From Lachnospiraceae bacterium (lineage in GTDB: Bacteria; Bacillota; Clostridia; Lachnospirales; Lachnospiraceae): a stretch of 64,000 nt of DNA. Under the pieces are notes generated by a model. That model was not told the DNA's origin, ran no database searches, and saw only the letters and a program-made list of their open reading frames with translations. Shown piece by piece: positions 59,150 to 64,000 of the stretch (positions are counted from its first letter, which is position 1; each line of letters opens with the position of its first letter). The stretch is taken from assembly GCA_902363555.1 (NCBI GenBank), contig CABJAM010000002.1, positions 62,001 to 126,000 of the forward strand, written 5' to 3'. The position numbers and the translations under genes were made by a program.

Positions 59150-60094
59150 TTATTCCGCTTTCACTCTCGGGTCCACAAACTGATATAAAACGTCCACGAT
59201 AAAATTGATGGTCACTACGATGGCCGTAATATAAGTGACCACGGCCTGGACTACCGGATAATCCCGGCTGGAAATGGACGTGATCAGCAGCCGCCCCATT
59301 CCGGGCACACTGAACACCTGCTCCACAATAATACTTCCCGCCAGTATTTCGGCAATGACCATGGCAATAAATGTGATCACCGGAATCAGCGCATTGCGCA
59401 GCACATGGACATAGAGCACACGCCGCTCCTTATTGCCCTTACTGTAAGCTGTGCGCACATAATCCTTTCCCACCTCGCTGAGAATTGAATTTCTCAAAAA
59501 CTTTACGACCATGGCGATTTTGGGCAATGCCACCGCGACGGCCGGAAATATAAGATAGGCCACGCTTCCCATAAAGCTCTCCGTTGGCTGAACAAAGGCC
59601 CCCGGCTGAAACCAGTGCAGAACGAGGCCGAACACATAGGTGAGCAAAATCCCAAGGAAAAATGCCGGCACCGCCATTGTGATCTGAGTCAGTTGATTGA
59701 TCAGCGTGTCCAGCCACTTTCCCGAGTAGCGGGCGCAGATGATCCCCAAAGGTATGGAAATGACAAGAATAATGATCAGCGCCAGCACCGATAAAAGCAG
59801 TGTCACCGGCAGCCGGTCCGACAGCAGCGAAGCCACCGTCACATCATTATATTGGTAGGACTCCCCAAAATCTCCATGGAGCACGCCCCCTAGCCAGTTT
59901 ACATAACGTACCGGCAGAGGGCCGTTCAACCCCATTTCTTCCCGGAGCGCGTCGATCTGCTCCTGCGTGGCGTTGGTGCCCAGCCGGGCAGCCGCCGCGT
60001 CTCCGGGAATCACGGAAAAGGCGGTAAACGTCAGCAAGGATATGAGCAACAATGTGATAATGAGAGTTATAAATTTCTTTAAAATATATTTCAT
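59150..60094 (-). CDS. oligopeptide ABC transporter permease, OppB-like
   Basis: 314 residues, six membrane segments. LLISLLTFTAFSVIPGDAAAARLG at the N-terminus and the EAA-type loop YVRTAYSKGNKERRVLYVHVLRNALIPV are typical of OppB/DppB. AGGAGG precedes the ATG. Second gene after the binding protein, with 37 bp between. Confidence 0.93.
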   Translation of the reverse strand: MKYILKKFITLIITLLLISLLTFTAFSVIPGDAAAARLGTNATQEQIDALREEMGLNGPLPVRYVNWLGGVLHGDFGESYQYNDVTVASLLSDRLPVTLLLSVLALIIILVISIPLGIICARYSGKWLDTLINQLTQITMAVPAFFLGILLTYVFGLVLHWFQPGAFVQPTESFMGSVAYLIFPAVAVALPKIAMVVKFLRNSILSEVGKDYVRTAYSKGNKERRVLYVHVLRNALIPVITFIAMVIAEILAGSIIVEQVFSVPGMGRLLITSISSRDYPVVQAVVTYITAIVVTINFIVDVLYQFVDPRVKAE

Positions 60095-60131
60095 AATATC
60101 CTCCTGAGTTATTACCTGGTCAGGCCTGTTT

Positions 60132-61688
60132 TTATTCCTGCGCCTTTACATAAAGCTTTGACATATCCCACGCTGCGGTTGGATAAAATGTATATCCGCC
60201 GAATTTGGCATTGACAGCAACAAAATCCGCCGGGTCCTCGATATAGACCGAAGCGGCGTTTTCCGCCAGATTTGTCTGCAGCTTCTTATACAGCTCCGCT
60301 TTTTTCGTCGTATCCACTGCAGCCAGAGCCTCCGCGAGTGTCGAGTCATATTCCTCATTGGAATAATTGGCAATGTTATTGGAAGCGTCCGTGCCATACT
60401 TTTTCAGCCAGTCATTGGGTGCCAGCGTACCGTCAAAGCCGATGACCGTCGCCTGATAATTGCGGTTCTGATAAACATCCTCAAGCCATGAGCTCCACTC
60501 GATCTTTTTGATCGTCGCCGTGATCCCTACTCTGGAAAGCTGATCCACAATGATCTGGGCCGTATCCACATGCTGGGAATATGAGCTTGGCACAGTGATC
60601 TCCAGCGGAAAGCCGTCGGCATAACCGGCCTCAGCGAGCAGCGTCTTGGCCTTTTCCACATCATATTCATACATATTTTCCGTGCCCGGCTCATACCAGG
60701 TAGCCAGCGACGGAATCATGTGGGAACCAATCAGGTGGCTCTTGCCGTTAAACAGGAAGTCATTGATCTCCTGGCGGTTGACCGCATAGCACAATGCCTG
60801 GCGCACCTTCACATCCTGCAGGGGCTCGTACTGATTGTTCAGGAACATTGCATGGACAAGGTTCATATTGCCCTCGACAATCGTAAATTTATCGCCTTGC
60901 ATCTGTGTCAATGTCTGTACCTGGGAGGTGGTCAGATAATTGAGCACATCGATGGTGCCGGCCTGCAGCTCCGTAAACGCCGTATCCATGTCCGCAATAA
61001 ATTTAAACTGCGCGCCATCCAGATAAGGCTCGCCGGACTTCCAGTAGCTTTCATTTTTAGCAAGCTCCAGCTTCTGGCCCGGGGTGTAGGAAACAAACTT
61101 AAACGGACCGGTGCCGATGGGGTTTCCCTCCGGGTCCGTATTGGATTCGGGAATTATGGCCAGGGTCAGGTCTGCCAGAAATTCCGAGTAGCCCTCCTTC
61201 AGATAAATGGTCACCGTATTATCGTCATTGATCTCAACTTTATCCAATAAACTGGAAAATGCGGAGGATTCGCCCTGAATCTCCGCATAACGTTCGATGG
61301 AATATTTAACATCCTGTGCAGTTACCGCGCTTCCATCATGGAAGGTAACGCCGTCTCTTAATGTGAACGTATAGGACGTTGCATCATCTGAGATTTTGTA
61401 GTCGCTGGCAACGGCCGGCTCTAAATCACCGGTGGAGGTTGGTTTTACCAAACCTTCATACATATTAAATACCACACTCCGAGTTCCTGCATCCGTTATT
61501 TGGTGGGGGTCAAGACTCACCAGGTCCTGTGTCATACCTACGACAACACTTCCGCCTGATGTTGGTGTGCCTTCTGAAGAAGTATTAGCAGTGGATGAAG
61601 TCTCTGTTTTCTTGTCGCCTCCGCAAGCGCTGAGTGCAACAGATACTAAAAGTACCAATACGCTCAAAAGAATCGATTTCTTTTTCAT
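60132..61688 (-). CDS. peptide-type ABC transporter substrate-binding lipoprotein
   Basis: 518 residues. Lipoprotein signal with Cys22 in LSACGG, a Thr/Ser-rich linker, then a family 5 solute-binding protein: LVSLDPHQITDAGTRSVVFNMYEGLV and YTFTLRDGVTFHDGSAVTAQDVKYS are the standard signatures. Ligand could be peptides, nickel or glutathione; not determined. AGAGAGG lies before the ATG. First gene of the opp operon ending with cas6. Confidence 0.93.
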   Translation of the reverse strand: MKKKSILLSVLVLLVSVALSACGGDKKTETSSTANTSSEGTPTSGGSVVVGMTQDLVSLDPHQITDAGTRSVVFNMYEGLVKPTSTGDLEPAVASDYKISDDATSYTFTLRDGVTFHDGSAVTAQDVKYSIERYAEIQGESSAFSSLLDKVEINDDNTVTIYLKEGYSEFLADLTLAIIPESNTDPEGNPIGTGPFKFVSYTPGQKLELAKNESYWKSGEPYLDGAQFKFIADMDTAFTELQAGTIDVLNYLTTSQVQTLTQMQGDKFTIVEGNMNLVHAMFLNNQYEPLQDVKVRQALCYAVNRQEINDFLFNGKSHLIGSHMIPSLATWYEPGTENMYEYDVEKAKTLLAEAGYADGFPLEITVPSSYSQHVDTAQIIVDQLSRVGITATIKKIEWSSWLEDVYQNRNYQATVIGFDGTLAPNDWLKKYGTDASNNIANYSNEEYDSTLAEALAAVDTTKKAELYKKLQTNLAENAASVYIEDPADFVAVNAKFGGYTFYPTAAWDMSKLYVKAQE

Positions 61689-61783
61689 TTTGGATTACCT
61701 CTCTCTGTAATAGTTCTCCCATTATTTTATTGTCCCATACATTGTAAACGGTTTATGTTAAAAATGCAACGATTTTTAATAAC

Positions 61784-62653
61784 TTATTCGATTTCCTTTA
61801 GATCTTGAGTAATCTGTTTGAAAAAATCTGCTTTCCAAAGATTTAATATCGAGGCATCACGTATAAAAGATTCTACATCTTCTTTTGCCTGTGTATAATC
61901 GATCATGTCAAAACGCTGATACAGCATTTGCTTTATATCTTCCATAGAACAGCCGGACTCTTTATTAATATGACCTGATTGAATCAATCTTTCTCTAAGA
62001 TGCTTCAAATTCACATGCACACCATTTGATAGATAGAAAATATAATCATATAAATCCCGTCCTTTAACACGGTTTTTCCATGAGCGCCCAATCACAGCAT
62101 GCAGCTTACCCGCAAATAATGACGGTTCATCATATAAGTTTACCTCATATGGAACTGGCTGCAATCTGTACTTACGTTCAAATGTTGCATATTTCGGTGG
62201 ATTTACATCAACTTCAAACTTTATTTTTATGAGCTCATTCTTCGGTACATTCGTAAATGCAGTGTTATCGGGATAAAAGAGCAGCAAATGCTCCTTTGTG
62301 TTTCCTTTTAAAAAAGCAGATTGAATATTTGACTCATGGGATTTTTCTTTTTCTGCAATCTCTACGTTTAATCCATATGCCCTGACCTCTTTTTTTAAGG
62401 TTGGAAAATAGGCAGCTATATCGAAATCCGTATCCCTATCCATCAGAGAAAAATCCAAATCTTCTGAAAATCTGTCTAAGCCATAGAAAATCCTTAATGC
62501 TGTTCCTCCATAAAAAGCAGTTTTTTGAAAAAAGCCTGCTCTACTTAATCCACATAAAACAATCTCCTGCATAATTTCTTTCATTGCATTTTTTTGATCA
62601 TAAATCGTTTTTGTATCATATATTTTCAGCATTTGATCAATTTTTGTATTCAC
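61784..62653 (-). CDS. abiEii: AbiEii-type nucleotidyltransferase toxin
   Basis: 289 residues. The nucleotidyltransferase motifs are GGTALR at 49-54 and SEDLDF with Asp65 and Asp67; a later KIKFEVDVNP supplies the third acidic residue. AbiEii toxins of type IV toxin-antitoxin systems transfer nucleotides, and act in phage abortive infection. The start is 8 bp after the antitoxin stop. AT-rich and close to the CRISPR remnant and cas6, forming a small defence-like patch. Confidence 0.88.
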   Translation of the reverse strand: MNTKIDQMLKIYDTKTIYDQKNAMKEIMQEIVLCGLSRAGFFQKTAFYGGTALRIFYGLDRFSEDLDFSLMDRDTDFDIAAYFPTLKKEVRAYGLNVEIAEKEKSHESNIQSAFLKGNTKEHLLLFYPDNTAFTNVPKNELIKIKFEVDVNPPKYATFERKYRLQPVPYEVNLYDEPSLFAGKLHAVIGRSWKNRVKGRDLYDYIFYLSNGVHVNLKHLRERLIQSGHINKESGCSMEDIKQMLYQRFDMIDYTQAKEDVESFIRDASILNLWKADFFKQITQDLKEIE

Positions 62654-62661
62654 TTAAATAC

Positions 62662-63252
62662 TCATCCCTTTCTTAACTTTTTCATCCAGTGATTTAATTT
62701 TTGAACATTTGTACTTGAATATTTCTCCGCTAAAAATCGTATATTTTCTGTATTTATTTTATTGAGCTCCTGCTCGTCTATCCTTAAATCTTCAAACAGC
62801 AATTGCTCTAATTCCTTATAATTTGAAACAGGTCTGGTTTTATATAATTGGTCGCAAAGGGCTTTTTCTACTGTGGCAATAGTGTACGCGTATTGATTTT
62901 CAAAAATTATATCCACACCAAATGGATAGACCTTTGAAGGAACATCCCTATATGTGTATAGTCCAAATGGCGTATCATATATTTTTTTCTTCTTCTTTTC
63001 AAATGTGGCAGATGTAAACGTGTATACGGCTTCAGGAATGAGCCCATAATAAGAGAGTGCAAACTCAAAGGACAAGTAGGATGGACCATAAATACATTCA
63101 GCCAGTAAATACCCTGGAATTGCACAGTCCGTTTCATATAATCCTTTTACTATTTGTATATATTTTCCGTCCTTTACCATTCGAGATAATTTATCCTTTG
63201 GACTTGCATATTTCCCCAGTTCGCTCAAAATCATCGACGTTGTTTTTATCAT
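62662..63252 (-). CDS. abiEi: AbiEi-type antitoxin / transcriptional repressor
   Basis: 196 residues. An N-terminal winged helix (MILSELGKYASPKDKLSRMVKDGKYIQIVKGLYE) and the YLSFEFALSYYGLIPEAVYTFTSAT segment match the AbiEi antitoxin family. It neutralises AbiEii and usually represses its own promoter. GAGGTGAA precedes the ATG and a palindrome lies between its -35 and -10 boxes. Confidence 0.88.
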   Translation of the reverse strand: MIKTTSMILSELGKYASPKDKLSRMVKDGKYIQIVKGLYETDCAIPGYLLAECIYGPSYLSFEFALSYYGLIPEAVYTFTSATFEKKKKKIYDTPFGLYTYRDVPSKVYPFGVDIIFENQYAYTIATVEKALCDQLYKTRPVSNYKELEQLLFEDLRIDEQELNKINTENIRFLAEKYSSTNVQKLNHWMKKLRKG

Positions 63253-63271
63253 ATTTTCACCTCATAGTCGT

Positions 63272-63300
63272 ATTATATTCGATTTTCTGGTGAAAATCAA
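63272..63300 (-). promoter_or_regulatory. abiE promoter with internal operator
   Basis: On the minus strand TTGATT (63300-63295), 17 nt, TATAAT (63277-63272). The inverted repeat GATTTTC..GAAAATC (63281-63287 and 63292-63298) fills the spacer and -35, fitting autorepression by AbiEi. Confidence 0.75.
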
Positions 63301-63473
63301 GTTTTTATTATTCATACATAACGTTAGGATTTAACTTTTTCCTATACTTTTTGGGATTCCGGTAAATTACTGTTATTTTTAGTAAAATTACGGTATAATA
63401 TGGGCAGGCAGGTCAACGATTTCCTGCCAACCGCGCAGGCCGCGGCCAAATTAACATTCATGGAGGGTTGTCG

Positions 63474-64000
63474 ATGAAAATACAGGGGCTTCCCGGAGAA
63501 TTTTTATTTCTTTTTACACTGCTGATCTGGGTTCTGTTCATTATGACGATTATTTCCAATCCTCATAATAAGCTGAACCGCTGGTGTTTTATCAGCGGTA
63601 TGCTGTTTAGCGTGGGGGTTTTTAAGGAATATCTTTACTTTACCCTGACGCCGTTTTTATCTGAACGTTTTCCCATGCTGTTTACGCAGCGGCTGGCTTT
63701 AAATGTATATTCCATTATGACGGCTATTTTATATTATCTGTCCATGCCCTGTGTTCTGATTTTCAGCTTCTATTTTTTTGGTCTGGACCACAAAAACCCT
63801 CCGCTGTTTCGGGGGCTGTTTATCGCCGTTTTTATTCCTGCGGCAGTTTACGCCATCGTTTATCCATATATAAATACCCGGGATTACCAGCTCAATGATT
63901 TCGCTTACTATATCAGCGTAGCTGTTTACAACTGGATCTACGGGATCATCGCCACGGTACTCATTATCACGCCACTGATGAAGCAGCGTCTTACCTTTCA
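63474..64000 (+). CDS. multi-pass membrane protein, 3' end outside window
   Basis: 175 codons are visible before the window ends. The protein has about five hydrophobic segments (LFLFTLLIWVLFIMTII first) and no soluble domain yet. The layout of several N-terminal membrane helices is typical of the sensor part of Firmicute histidine kinases or GGDEF proteins, but the catalytic part is not visible, so no function is given. GGAGGG at 63462-63467 precedes the ATG; a TATAAT is at 63394-63399. Confidence 0.75.
   Translation, partial: MKIQGLPGEFLFLFTLLIWVLFIMTIISNPHNKLNRWCFISGMLFSVGVFKEYLYFTLTPFLSERFPMLFTQRLALNVYSIMTAILYYLSMPCVLIFSFYFFGLDHKNPPLFRGLFIAVFIPAAVYAIVYPYINTRDYQLNDFAYYISVAVYNWIYGIIATVLIITPLMKQRLTF

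Overview
The window reads as chromosome of a spore-forming gut Firmicute, most likely a Lachnospiraceae (Clostridium cluster XIVa) species. The evidence is the rho / rpmE / DUF1385 / prmC / prfA block, a spore photoproduct lyase, strong GGAGG ribosome-binding sites, Firmicute-type solute-binding lipoproteins, AraC/PucR/GntR regulators and moderate GC content. No rRNA or tRNA genes, transposases or phage genes were seen. The species cannot be named from the sequence alone.

Layout. 1-11.4 kb: a cut-off carboxylesterase, an AraC regulator fused to a GH39-like domain, yqeY, a phosphodiesterase-like alkaline phosphatase, a histidine phosphatase, rarA, pfkA with a clear promoter, a nitroreductase, a diguanylate cyclase and an alpha/beta hydrolase. 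11.4-17.2 kb: an AraC regulator between two giant inverted repeats, then a minus-strand pair made of a pyrrolysine-free homologue of monomethylamine methyltransferase MtmB and an NCS2-type purine permease. That pair lies behind an array of 83-bp repeats. 17.2-27.5 kb: two MATE exporters, a heptad-repeat coiled-coil protein, and a maltodextrin operon (malE-malF-malG-malQ-lacI) with a promoter/operator and an internal attenuator. 27.5-35.6 kb: hisC, a second aminotransferase, prfA-prmC-DUF1385-rpmE, and a Rho carrying a long Asn/Asp/Arg/Ser/Gly/Tyr repeat insert. 36-44 kb: gdhA, a DUF6512 membrane protein, and an overlapping four-gene sugar operon (FucI-family isomerase, split transketolase, FGGY kinase), then a third giant inverted repeat. 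44-54 kb: SDR, spore photoproduct lyase, nucleosidase-like protein, PucR regulator, PC4-like protein, a GntR-controlled ABC exporter and a glutamine-type ABC importer. 54-64 kb: an AT-rich stretch with a Zn-ribbon protein and a HAD phosphatase, a one-spacer CRISPR remnant, an orphan cas6 placed at the end of an oligopeptide ABC operon, an AbiE-type toxin-antitoxin pair, and a cut-off membrane protein.

Most notable. (1) Three unrelated-looking intergenic hairpins of about 360-495 bp have near-perfect long arms. All six arms carry a short related motif (GACTWRGRG or GTCTAAGAG) at a similar distance from the tip, and at least two have branched tips; this could be one undescribed class of structured RNA or DNA element. 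(2) An 83-bp repeat family sits directly behind intrinsic terminators at three loci, and its hairpin shows compensatory changes between loci. (3) The MtmB homologue has Pro where pyrrolysine is expected and is paired with a purine permease, which suggests an uncharacterised N-demethylation route. (4) An orphan cas6 and a mini-CRISPR follow a peptide transporter operon.
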